A DNA stretch of 64,000 bases, from the NCBI RefSeq assembly GCF_003691585.1, contig NZ_CP033169.1:2666001-2730000 (forward strand), in the 5' to 3' direction. This stretch comes from Biomaibacter acetigenes (GTDB lineage: Bacteria; Bacillota; Thermosediminibacteria; Thermosediminibacterales; Tepidanaerobacteraceae). Shown here piece after piece: positions 55,481 through 64,000 of the stretch (the first letter of the stretch is position 1; each line of letters opens with the position of its first letter). The notes beneath the pieces are model-generated. The model searched no databases and was not told where the DNA came from. It saw nothing but the letters and a program-made list of their open reading frames with translations. A program made the translations under genes and the position numbers.

Positions 55481-55496
55481 TGGCATGACTCTTGTA
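55481..55496 (+). promoter_or_regulatory. Candidate sigma-54 promoter of the PTS operon
   Basis: TGGCATGACTCTTGTA fits the -24/-12 consensus TGGCAC-N5-TTGCA with exact GG-N10 spacing; the -12 GC is GT. It lies 31-46 bases before the EIIC start, in an operon beside a LevR-type sigma-54 activator. Confidence 0.6.
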
Positions 55497-55535
55497 TATT
55501 TTATATGAAAAAAATCACACGAAAGGATGATTTTT

Positions 55536-56786
55536 TTGGAAGCCATCATTAAATTTTTGAATGACCGTTTTATGCCGTTTGCCGGCAAGCTCGCAGAACA
55601 AAGGCATCTGAAAGCACTGCGCGAAGGTATCGTTGCAGTAATGCCGCTTTTATTAATTGGTTCCTTATTCTTAATCATAGCTTATCCTCCTATAGAGAGT
55701 CTCGACAAAGCGATCGAACCTTTTAGAAATGATCTTTTAAAAGTATCCCGCGCTACATTTGGTATAATGGCTTTGGCGGCTTCTTTTTCAATCGCGTACT
55801 CCCTTGCAGCATCTTACAGGCTTGATAGTCTCGCATCAGGAATAATAAGCATATCGGCATTTTTGCTTTCGGTGCCTGCCGCAAAAGATGGAGGTCTTGC
55901 AACGGAATGGCTGGGTAGCAAGGGCTTATTTGTAGCAATGGTTCTTGCCCTTTTAGCCGTCGAGATTCAGAGGACATTTATGAACAAAAACTTTTTTATA
56001 AAAATGCCTTCCGAAGTGCCCCCATTTGTGTCCAGGTCTTTTGCAGCGTTGCTGCCTGGTTTTGCAATGTTGTTTTTGGTTTGGATAATTAATATCCTAC
56101 TGTTAAGAATTACAAACTTGACCTTGCCTGAAGCCATAAATAATGTTCTGGGAATACCCATTATGAATCTGGGCTCTTCACTTCCCGCCACTCTTATTGC
56201 CATAATTGTTATTCAACTTCTCTGGTGTGTCGGAATACAGGGAGCGGATATTGTGGCCGTATTTTTGGGGCCCGTATGGCTCTCCTTATCAGAGCAAAAT
56301 GCGGCGGCCAAAGCGGCCGGTGAAATATTGCCAAACATCATTTCAAATCAGTTTATTTATATCTTCGTGTTTGTTGGCGGAGCCGGCGCCACATTTGCTC
56401 TCGCACTCTTGCTGTTGTTTAACGTTAAGTCTTCTCAGTTAAAAGCAATTGGAAAAGCAGGTATCTGGCCCACGTTGTTCAATGTCAATGAACCCATAAC
56501 TTTTGGTATGCCGATAATAATGAATCCCATAATGTTCATACCGTTCATACTGGCCCCTCTGGTGGCTGCTATTATCACATACATGGCAATGGCAATGAAC
56601 ATAGTCGCAAGGCCGTATGCCATAGTCCCCTGGACAACTCCCGCCCTCATCAGCGGTTTTCTGACAACCGGCGATTGGAAAGCCATAGTTTTGCAACTGG
56701 TCAATCTCGCAGCCACCGGCATTGTATATTACCCGTTTTTAAAGGTATGGGACAGGATGAAACTTGAGGAAGAATCCAAGAAATAG
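55536..56786 (+). CDS. PTS EIIC, lactose/cellobiose (lichenan) family
   Basis: Membrane-spanning sugar channel of the phosphotransferase system, about 416 residues, 9-10 TM. Motifs: FMPFAGKLAEQRHLKALREGIVAVMPLLLIGS and VNEPITFGMPIIMNPIMFIPFILAPLV, the conserved substrate loop. TTG 55536 has AAAGGA eight bases upstream and is preferred over ATG 55527, which abuts that site. First gene of EIIC-EIIB-EIIA-copy B. Substrate a beta-glucoside or chitobiose-like disaccharide by family; not certain. Confidence 0.92.
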   Translation: MEAIIKFLNDRFMPFAGKLAEQRHLKALREGIVAVMPLLLIGSLFLIIAYPPIESLDKAIEPFRNDLLKVSRATFGIMALAASFSIAYSLAASYRLDSLASGIISISAFLLSVPAAKDGGLATEWLGSKGLFVAMVLALLAVEIQRTFMNKNFFIKMPSEVPPFVSRSFAALLPGFAMLFLVWIINILLLRITNLTLPEAINNVLGIPIMNLGSSLPATLIAIIVIQLLWCVGIQGADIVAVFLGPVWLSLSEQNAAAKAAGEILPNIISNQFIYIFVFVGGAGATFALALLLLFNVKSSQLKAIGKAGIWPTLFNVNEPITFGMPIIMNPIMFIPFILAPLVAAIITYMAMAMNIVARPYAIVPWTTPALISGFLTTGDWKAIVLQLVNLAATGIVYYPFLKVWDRMKLEEESKK

Positions 56787-56798
56787 GGAGGAAACACC

Positions 56799-57107
56799 GT
56801 GAACATATTACTGGTCTGTGCAGGAGGTATGTCAACAAGTTTACTTGTAGAAAAGATGAAAAAAGAAATTGAAAAAAGAAATTTAAAAGATATTAATGTC
56901 GAGGCCAATGCAATTGAAAAACTGGAGAGTATCATCGGCGATTATGATGTGATACTGGTAGGCCCGCAAATCAGATATAAAGAGCCTTATATAAAAAGCT
57001 TATGCGAGGAAAAGGGAAAGCCATATATCGTCATCCCTCCTGCCGTGTACGGGTTGGTGGATGGGGCAAAAACACTGGATCTTGCCATAAATCTTAAAAA
57101 CAGCTAA
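56799..57107 (+). CDS. PTS EIIB, lactose/cellobiose family
   Basis: Cytosolic phosphocarrier, 102 residues. Phosphorylated Cys7 in LLVCAGGMSTSLLV, followed by the VILVGPQIRY stretch typical of the family. GTG start after GGAGG. Twelve bases after EIIC. Confidence 0.93.
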   Translation: MNILLVCAGGMSTSLLVEKMKKEIEKRNLKDINVEANAIEKLESIIGDYDVILVGPQIRYKEPYIKSLCEEKGKPYIVIPPAVYGLVDGAKTLDLAINLKNS

Positions 57108-57122
57108 AAAGGGAGTTTCAAA

Positions 57123-57449
57123 ATGGATTATGAAAAAATTATTTTCACTATTATTGCTCATGCAGGCAATGCTCGCAGTCTCTGCTTTGAAGCACTGAAA
57201 TTTGCAAAACTCGGCGATCCAGATAAGGCTTATGAAAAGGTAAGTGAAGCCAAAGAGGAATTGCTTAAAGCGCATAATATACAAAGTGATATGCTGCACA
57301 CGGAAGCCGCCGGAGAAAAACATGAATTCAGCCTTCTGTTGGTTCATGCGCAGGATCATCTCATGTGCGCCATGCTGGTAAAAGATCTTGTTGAAGAGTT
57401 CATAGAACTGTATAAAACCATTTTTAAAACCAAAGACCACATTGGCTGA
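57123..57449 (+). CDS. PTS EIIA, lactose/cellobiose family
   Basis: All-helical trimeric phosphocarrier, 108 residues. Starts with IIFTIIAHAGNARSLCFEAL and carries the phospho-His in LLLVHAQDHLMCAML. GGGAG lies before the ATG. Confidence 0.93.
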   Translation: MDYEKIIFTIIAHAGNARSLCFEALKFAKLGDPDKAYEKVSEAKEELLKAHNIQSDMLHTEAAGEKHEFSLLLVHAQDHLMCAMLVKDLVEEFIELYKTIFKTKDHIG

Positions 57450-57473
57450 AAAACTTACTGGAGGGGTTTTTAT

Positions 57474-58430
57474 TTGAAAAGAATATTTGAATTGAGCTAT
57501 GAAGATATAATGAATATTTCAAAAAAGGAACTGCTTGAATCAATAAAGTCATCCGAAGGAAGGGTAGTTATGGCTGAAACTGATATAGCCAAGCAGCCCA
57601 TAGTTTATGGTGTGAGCAACCCGGAACTGGCTGCATCCTTCGGTGCTGATTTGATTACGCTGAATCTGTTTGACTTTAATGCTCCCTTTATTTTCGGCAT
57701 AGATGACTGCCAATTAAAGATATCCGGAGCCTATGATATGGTGAGTAAATGCAATGAAATTAATAAAATAATAAGCAAGAACCGCGCCGATAAAGATTAT
57801 ATAAAAAATGTAAAGAGGATAATTGGAAGATTACTGGGGGTAAACATGGAACCTGTACCGGATGGGATAGACTATCCCGAAGGGAGGAAGCTTAATGAAG
57901 AAAATTTAAAAAAGGCCCGGGAACTCGGCTTTGACTATGTGGTCATTACCGGAAACCCTAAAACGGGAATCACCAACCAAACCATTTTGAGCGGAATAGA
58001 AAAGGCTGCTCGGATACTGGGAGATGAGACAATAATCATCGCAGGAAAAATGCACGGCGCCGGAAATGGAAATATTTACGATCCACAGGTGCTGCGGGAT
58101 TTTGCTAATGCCGGTGCCGACATAGTTTTAATTTGTGCTCCGGGCACCATACCCGGCATGGATTTTGAGCTTTGCCGTCGTCAGATAGAGGCAATTCATG
58201 AAACGGGGAAAATGGCTATGACAGCTATAGGAACTTCTCAGGAAGGGTCAAGCCGCAAGGTGATAGAACAAATTGCTTTGATGTCAAAAATGGCCGGGGC
58301 GGACATACAGCACATAGGAGATGCCGGCTACAGCGGCATAGCTCTACCTGAAAACATAATGGCTCTTTCCATTGCAATAAGGGGAAAGAGGCACACATAC
58401 AGGAGAATGGGATATTCATTAAGAAAATAA
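57474..58430 (+). CDS. Conserved protein of unknown function, PTS-linked (DUF7916-like), copy B
   Basis: 318 residues, paralogue of the protein at 54312-55259 with the same blocks (VYGVSNPELAASFGADLITLN, MEPVPDGIDYPEGR, ITGNPKTGI, IIAGKMHGAG, QHIGDAGYSGIALPENI). It differs mainly in a longer segment around residues 80-115 (KISGAYDMVSKCNEINKI). TTG start with GGAGGGG upstream. Last gene of the PTS operon and directly before its terminator, so it is expected to act on, or sense, the phosphorylated sugar delivered by the PTS. Confidence 0.78.
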   Translation: MKRIFELSYEDIMNISKKELLESIKSSEGRVVMAETDIAKQPIVYGVSNPELAASFGADLITLNLFDFNAPFIFGIDDCQLKISGAYDMVSKCNEINKIISKNRADKDYIKNVKRIIGRLLGVNMEPVPDGIDYPEGRKLNEENLKKARELGFDYVVITGNPKTGITNQTILSGIEKAARILGDETIIIAGKMHGAGNGNIYDPQVLRDFANAGADIVLICAPGTIPGMDFELCRRQIEAIHETGKMAMTAIGTSQEGSSRKVIEQIALMSKMAGADIQHIGDAGYSGIALPENIMALSIAIRGKRHTYRRMGYSLRK

Positions 58431-58436
58431 AGTGGT

Positions 58437-58461
58437 CGGCGGTGGTTCACCGCCGGTTTTT
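58437..58461 (+). terminator. Terminator of the PTS operon
   Basis: CGGCGGTG-GTT-CACCGCCG stem-loop followed by GTTTTTT. Confidence 0.92.
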
Positions 58462-58575
58462 TATGTTTTTTTATTTGGAATATATATCACAAAAAATTTA
58501 ATGAGTATCTCCATTTTTAAATAAATTTTGTTTTCAAGTATTTTTTATTATTTATTCTTAATTCCGAAGATGATA

Positions 58576-61338
58576 TCATAAAAAGTGTATTATTTTAATG
58601 AAATTGATATACTCCTCCTCGGGCAGCTTGACATTGAAAGATTTCTCCATGGGCGTCAGAGCTTCCTTAATTATATCAAAATCACTTTTATATTGTTTCG
58701 CTAAAGATTGTTTCGCTAAAGTATCAGTTTGAACGGCAGTATTCCCATGTTTTGGAAGACTGCCAGTCATCATTTTTTCTATAGCACAGGCGAGATGCAG
58801 AACCAACCCCACCAGCATATCTTCGTTTAAATTTATTCCATGAGCTTTCAAGCTTTTATACAGATCAATAAATCCGTCAATATACTTTTCCGCATCAATT
58901 TCTATATTTTCCCTTATGACATCCCTCATCCGGTTCAGAATCACTATATTTTCATCTTTTTCATCGGATTGTTTGGAACAGGCGAGTTTTAAAATCAAGT
59001 CATCCACTTTACCCTCGATAAGATCCTTCGGAGAAATATATGTCAGCGTTTCATCGTCCGGCTTAATAGCGCTTATTACCGCAATTATATTTTTTTCCCG
59101 TTTTATTTGAGAAAGCTTTCTATTGTATTCTTCAATAGAAGCAATGTCTATCGGAATTATATCCGCTTTTTTGTCGCTATCTTTTATAAGCTTCTCCAGT
59201 ATGTTTTTCATCTTTACGGCAGCGCCGGTACCCGTTATACACGCCGTTATAATGACATCATCCTTTATTCTGCTCTCATAGGCTGTACCGCTCATGTATA
59301 TGCGCCCCAGATATGGACTTAAGTTAACAACCGAATAATACACCTCTTCAAGGCTAGACATCATCAGCGCCTTTCTGGCGGCTTCCAGCACCATGGGAGT
59401 GCTCACCATTTCTACTGTTTTTATGGGTATGCCGGTTCTTTCATATATCATATCCCCGAAGAATACCAGGGAACCCATATCCACCAGCATCAACACTCCC
59501 CTGCCCTCGTTGACTTCTCGTGCCAGCTGCGTGAGGTTTTTCAGTGCAGTCTCAGGTTTCTGATCGAGAGGCATGTTGTAACCCACTGCGTGCTTTTCCC
59601 CCAGCAGTCTTGCAGCCACATTCCACCATGGAAGTTGCAGTGCTATCACCGTGCATCGCAACGATAACGCCCACTCTGGCATGATCTTTTTTATGAGCGT
59701 AATCATCCAGTACCAAAAACATGGTAATAAATCCAATTTCATCTTCCGGCACATCAATCCCGAAATTTTCTTTGAGGGACCGCCCCAGAATTGAAGCAAC
59801 GCCGAATTCTACAGGATATGATTTTTTTATCTCATCCAGATGAGGGTTGAATATGGATTTGCCGTTTCTAATTCTTTCCAGGGTGCTGGAAATATGGATG
59901 GACATACCGTAAAGTATTTTTTCGGCAAAAGTTTTTTTCATTTTTTCTGAGGCAAAGTAAAGAAAGTTTCTCGTAATCTCTACAATTTTTTTGTCAACTA
60001 TCTTATACAATTGTTCCACGTTTTCTCCGTCGAGCTTTGACATGTATTTTCTGATGAATGTCTCTATATCCAGGCTTAAAATAAGATTTATATCGTTTTC
60101 GTTAAGCCCTTTTTCTTTCAATAACCACATTTTTTCTTCCAGAGCTTCGTAAATATTGAATGAATCGGAAGGTTTTACAGTATTCACGTTTTCTCCATCC
60201 GACTCGAATACTATCGATTCATCCCCAATTCCCAACTGCCGCAGGTTTTGTCGGAATTCCTTGTATCGAAGGAGACCCGTGCGGACATATTCTGGAAGAT
60301 CTTCACTGTGAATAATCAGTCCAGTGTCTTTATTTGACATATACTGGATGAAAGCTCTCGCACAGCTGAGCTTAATATCGGTTTTAAGTTGACCTATGTT
60401 ATTAGGGCAGTCATATAGCAAAAAGGCTTTTATGGAGTTGGCGGAAACTGTAATTTTGGTTTTTAAATAATCCGCCTCCTCCTTGAAAAAGGCTTTGATG
60501 AGCTGCCAGCGCTCACTTAAGGTTCGTTCCCTCAGGGACGGAAGTTTTATAATCATGGGGATCCGGCGTATAAATGTACGCAATAAAGCGGATTCCAGGT
60601 TTTCGGTGGTGGCGCAAATGATCAAGACCCGAGCTCTGTGAGTGGCGTCAATTTCGCCAAGGCTCCTGTACATTCCCTTATCAATAAGGTAAAACAACAT
60701 TTCCTGTCCTTCCGGGGGCAGGCGGTGGACTTCGTCAAGAAAGAGAATACCGCCGCTGGCTTTTTCGACAAGGCCGGCCCTGTCTCTGTCGGCACCGGTA
60801 TAAGACCCCTTTTTACCCCAAATAACTGGGATATCAAGAGCTGGGGATTATGAGCATAATCCGCGCAGTTAAAATAAATAAACGGAGCGTTGGCCCCCAG
60901 CCGACCAATTTCCTGGGCGTAATTGAACATGGCCTCAGCAAACATGGACTTTCCTGTGCCGGTCTCTCCAAGCAGCAAAGTATGAAGGCCCATGGGAGGA
61001 TACATCATGGCGGCTTTTGCCTGTAAAACGGCGGTCCTCAGGCTTTCTTTCGCACCGATGATTTCATCCAGTGCGGTTGACTTCAAAGGACTCGTTTGAT
61101 TTTTCCCGCTCCCATTATCGTCCTTTGCCATGATCCTGTATAAAACCGGTTTTCCTTCGATTTTTTCGATCCTGTTTTCTTTTACAAGCAGGTTTAAATC
61201 GTTTGACGCATTGGGCCGGTGAATGCTCAGCCGCCTGGCGATTTCCTCGGTGCAGACCCCTGAAATTTTTCCCGTACTTTTTAACTGTTCCTCGCATAAT
61301 TCCTTCACAGTTTCAAAAACCTTTTCAATTCTCTTCAT
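58576..61338 (-). pseudogene. LevR-family sigma-54-dependent activator with PTS regulatory domains, two frameshifts
   Basis: Order along the protein: N-terminal HTH (CTEEIARRLSIHRPNASNDLNLL), AAA+ domain with Walker A GETGTGKS and GSYTGAD (the GAFTGA-type sigma-54 loop), IPMIIKLPSLRERTLSERW, PRD, EIIA-Man-like domain starting VIVAMHGDSTATSMVE, EIIB-like part and a second PRD. The frame breaks twice: a run of five A (60810-60814) needs a sixth to give GVKKGSYTGAD, and an extra base at 59620 shifts EIIA after TSMVE. With both corrected it is 920 residues, normal for LevR. Start ATG 61338. Likely activator of the sigma-54 promoter at 55481, its activity tuned by PTS phosphorylation. Confidence 0.88.
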
Positions 61339-61431
61339 AAAAAATTCCCCCTTTTTGTATTTTAACATAATTCTGGGGGATTGGAAAATACAGATTAATA
61401 CACTGTTTCATTAATTATAGATTAAATCGCT

Positions 61432-62331
61432 TCAAACAACAGCATCTATAGCTTTTCTTATATGCCCCTCATTTTTCTCCAGTAGTTTCTCCGCTTCATC
61501 TTTGCGCAAACCTGTAAAGATCATAACAATTGCCAGTTTAACGTTAAATTCTGTTTCTTCCAGAGCCTTCTCTATAATATCCTCCCCGGCACCGGTAGCC
61601 TGTTTTACTATTCTCCTGGCCCGCTGCACCAGTTTTTCGTTTGTGGCCCGGACATCCACCATGAGGTTGCTGTATACTTTGCCCAGTTTAATCATGACAC
61701 CGGTGGAAATCATGTTGAGCACAAGTTTCTGGGCTGTACCGGCTTTCATGCGGGTGGAGCCGGTAATAACTTCGGGACCGACGACAGGGGTAATCATTAT
61801 ATCAGCGTATTTTTCCATAAGGTTTTCAGGAGTGCAGCAAATGCCGACAGTTAAAACGCCAATGCTTCGGGCGTATTCCATGGCTCCCAGGACATAAGGC
61901 GTCCTACCGCTGGCCGCAAGGCCCACCACCGCATCTTTCGAACTCAAATTTTTGCCCATTAAATCTATTTTGCCCTGCCCTGCATCATCTTCGACGCCTT
62001 CCATGGACTTCCGAATGGCAGTATCACCGCCGGCGATGATACCCTGGACCATTTCCGGGTCCACGCCGTATGTTGGCGGGCATTCGGAAGCGTCAAGCAC
62101 CCCCAGCCGGCCGCTGGTACCTGCTCCGATGTAAAACAGTCTGCCCCCTTCCCGAAGCCTTTGAGCTATCACATCCACCGCCTTTGCGATATTAGGTATC
62201 TCTTTTTCCACTGCCAGCGGGACTTTTTTATCCTCGTTATTTATTTTTTTCAGCATTTCCTTGGTTTCCAGCATATCAATATCCATTGTATCGGGATTTC
62301 TTCCCTCGGTTACAAGTTTTGCCAGGTCCAT
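61432..62331 (-). CDS. murQ: N-acetylmuramic acid 6-phosphate etherase
   Basis: Cleaves the lactyl ether of MurNAc-6-phosphate to GlcNAc-6-phosphate and D-lactate. SIS-domain protein (299 aa): [61 protein letters not shown] and [23 protein letters not shown]. Four bases after mupG, same operon. Confidence 0.97.
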   Translation of the reverse strand: MDLAKLVTEGRNPDTMDIDMLETKEMLKKINNEDKKVPLAVEKEIPNIAKAVDVIAQRLREGGRLFYIGAGTSGRLGVLDASECPPTYGVDPEMVQGIIAGGDTAIRKSMEGVEDDAGQGKIDLMGKNLSSKDAVVGLAASGRTPYVLGAMEYARSIGVLTVGICCTPENLMEKYADIMITPVVGPEVITGSTRMKAGTAQKLVLNMISTGVMIKLGKVYSNLMVDVRATNEKLVQRARRIVKQATGAGEDIIEKALEETEFNVKLAIVMIFTGLRKDEAEKLLEKNEGHIRKAIDAVV

Positions 62332-62335
62332 TGTT

Positions 62336-63421
62336 TCAACCCTTTCTGAATCTAAATTTAGTCCCGGGATTTATTTGACTGACAAGAATATGTTCATCCT
62401 CAGGAATGAAGCCTACCACATTTACCCTCCCGTCAGCCGGCAGGTCTTTTAATACTATCTGGAGCTCTCCTGAATATCTCAGGTATTTTTCATTATCGAT
62501 GGTTACACTGAAAGCTCGACGTTCCACGGTATTCCTGGGTTTGATTTTTTCTCCTATTTTCGCATATCCCCGGGACTCCTCTGATCTTATTATAATGTCC
62601 GATGTATCAAGCCTATTAGTATGCACCGGAGCAAAAACAATGTTTTTTTCTTCGCAACTTATACCAGGTGTTAGTTCTATGGAAAGGTCAATGATTTCAG
62701 GATCTATATCCATCACTTCTTTTATTTCACTGTAGGAAGCATATGCGTCGCCGAAATACACGCCGTCTATCAGGCAGGTATATATCAGATGCCTCGCCGC
62801 AATGCCGGGTTTTATATTCCTATGCATTTCCAGGGTCGGCAGACCATCATATATGGGACCTCTGCGCCCTTCCCGGGATGGTATGAAAGCATAGACTGGA
62901 AGCCCGAAACTTTTGAGAAGTTTGGTCTTCTCAAAGAAAAATTTATAAGAAAGCCCGGTTTCCGGCCTTGGATAGAAATTGTGGCAGGAAGATATTCTGG
63001 TAAAATCGGCTTCAAACTTTTTTAATGCCTCCAGTTGTGCGGGTGTTATAGTGCTGGCATTTATCTGTATTTTTATATCAAATTCATTGCGGGTCATTGT
63101 CGAGATTTCTTCAAGGTCAAAGCCGTAGTCTACCCTGATGCAATTCACTCCACTCTCGCTGAAAGTTTTAAGATTGTCGACAGAGGAGTTCAGCACATTC
63201 ATGGTATATGGCGATATATCGACGGTGAAGTTCATTCCCCGGGACTTAACCTCTTTTGCCAGAGCAAAAAATTCATCGAGTTTTTCTTCGTAATTTATCT
63301 CGGGTAAGTGCAGTGAAGTAAACACGGAATTCATGCCATGTTGTCTTGCCATATCGATATAATTTATATTTTGATGAAAATTATAATCTTTTGTAAGGTA
63401 AACCGACATGCCGAAATCCAT
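62336..63421 (-). CDS. mupG: 6-phospho-N-acetylmuramidase MupG (DUF871)
   Basis: TIM-barrel glycosidase (about residues 1-230) plus C-terminal cyclophilin-like domain. Cleaves MurNAc-6P-GlcNAc to MurNAc-6P and GlcNAc, as shown for the Staphylococcus enzyme. Visible features: [37 protein letters not shown]-like N terminus, [34 protein letters not shown] and the C-terminal [22 protein letters not shown]. Placed between a PTS EIIC and murQ, which fixes its pathway. TGAGGAG precedes ATG 63421. Confidence 0.94.
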   Translation of the reverse strand: MDFGMSVYLTKDYNFHQNINYIDMARQHGMNSVFTSLHLPEINYEEKLDEFFALAKEVKSRGMNFTVDISPYTMNVLNSSVDNLKTFSESGVNCIRVDYGFDLEEISTMTRNEFDIKIQINASTITPAQLEALKKFEADFTRISSCHNFYPRPETGLSYKFFFEKTKLLKSFGLPVYAFIPSREGRRGPIYDGLPTLEMHRNIKPGIAARHLIYTCLIDGVYFGDAYASYSEIKEVMDIDPEIIDLSIELTPGISCEEKNIVFAPVHTNRLDTSDIIIRSEESRGYAKIGEKIKPRNTVERRAFSVTIDNEKYLRYSGELQIVLKDLPADGRVNVVGFIPEDEHILVSQINPGTKFRFRKG

Positions 63422-63435
63422 TTATGCGTCGCTCC

Positions 63436-64000
63436 TCAAAACAGATTACGCATTGAAGGAGAATCCGTTGTTTTTTCGCCACATCTTCTTCCACGGGATC
63501 GTCAAACCCCAGAAGATAGGTGGCAATAAAGCCCATTATATATGATATCACCAGACCCAACAAATAGTAAATTATTTTATCGGGTTGTATCAAGGCTGCC
63601 AGCGGGATACCCGAAATACCCAGACCTTTTGCTCCCACTGTAAACAATGCCTGGAAGGCTCCACCAAATGCGCCTCCTATGCATGCGCCTATAAAAGGTC
63701 TTCCAAGAGGCAATGTAACGCCGTAAATAAGAGGTTCGCCTATTCCGAGAATGCCTACCAGTATGGATCCCTCGATAATCTTTTTGAGCTGTTTGCTCCT
63801 GGTCTTTACGTAGACTGCCAGGGCGGCCCCCACCTGTCCGGCACCCGCCATGGCTAGGATAGGCAGAAGCACCGTTACCCCGGTAGATTCAATCAGCTGG
63901 ACATGGATGGGAGTCAAGCCCTGATGAAGTCCGGTCATTACGAGAGGCAAGAATGTGCCTGACAGAATGAATCCTGTAATAAAACCGGCTTTCCCCGCTA
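63436..64000 (-). CDS. PTS EIIC (MurP-like) C-terminal part, cut by window edge and frameshifted near its end
   Basis: C-terminal portion of a glucose/sucrose-family EIIC, open to the right edge: SGTFLPLVMTGLHQGLTPIHVQLIE, GAALAVYVKTRSKQLKKIIEGSILVGILGIGEPLIYGVTLPLGRPF. These are family hallmarks. As read, the frame runs past GFDDPVEEDVAKK into a non-homologous tail ending at 63381. One extra A in the run of six (63471-63476) instead gives TTDSPSMRNLF and a stop at 63436, whose TGA is part of the mupG ribosome site. By context it imports MurNAc or MurNAc-GlcNAc; the EIIB domain, if fused, lies outside. Confidence 0.85.

Overview
The window reads as chromosome of a low-to-moderate GC, probably thermophilic anaerobic Firmicute (Clostridia, in the Thermosediminibacter/Tepidanaerobacter/Thermoanaerobacter neighbourhood). 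This is inferred from the acpS-nnr-alr-mazEF gene order, strong AGGAGG ribosome binding sites, frequent TTG/GTG starts, SigA-type promoters, a DegS/DegU pair, tandem PhoP boxes, an archaeal-type FBP aldolase/phosphatase and the nickel-pincer (lar) genes. No tRNA, rRNA, CRISPR array or intact insertion sequence was found.

Layout. 1-4100: MazEF toxin-antitoxin, alanine racemase (frameshifted), NAD(P)HX repair enzyme and ACP synthase. 4200-6200: Hsp20 and an HD/HD-GYP protein. 6350-7490: the most unusual locus, a tmRNA gene (ssrA, minus strand) whose T-loop is interrupted by a ~270-nt group I intron, with a free-standing LAGLIDADG gene converging on its 3' end. 7545-8440: gene remnants with internal deletions (SDR, HEPN) and a nucleotidyltransferase. 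8685-11270: DUF438/hemerythrin protein, then a GntR-ABC-permease operon with truncated permease. 11279-17284: HD protein, gltX and the lar genes (larE, larB, an orphan DNA methyltransferase, larC). 17440-25945: RecD2, a GH18 spore/cell-wall hydrolase, a GGDEF protein, a small GT2 and DegU/DegS. 26023-31236: metK, a HEAT-like protein, a class II aldolase with MTA phosphorylase (probable MTA salvage by the DHAP-shunt route), and an arginase-family protein. 31473-33086: an NSS Na+ symporter with its 36-residue small subunit, behind a leader with pseudoknot potential. 33458-38948: FBP aldolase/phosphatase, a thioesterase, aroB, aroC, a PIG-L deacetylase.

39100-42108 holds pstS and pstCA, each behind a perfect four-hexamer Pho box, but no pstB or phoU. 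guaA and a dicarboxylate/glutamate symporter follow. 45355-52722 is an AfuABC/FbpABC-like uptake operon with a PHP phosphoesterase and a YesM/YesN-like two-component system (kinase frameshifted), probably for a phosphorylated organic solute. 52727-54091: fthC and a frameshifted DpnI-like endonuclease. 54312-58430: a lactose/cellobiose-type PTS operon behind a candidate sigma-54 promoter, flanked by two paralogous proteins of an uncharacterised family. 58576-64000: a LevR-type sigma-54 activator with two frameshifts, then murQ, mupG and a PTS EIIC that together form a MurNAc-GlcNAc catabolic set.

At least five genes carry apparent single-base indels, mostly one missing A in a sense-strand A tract. 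That is either systematic consensus error or recent decay and matters for every conclusion about these genes.
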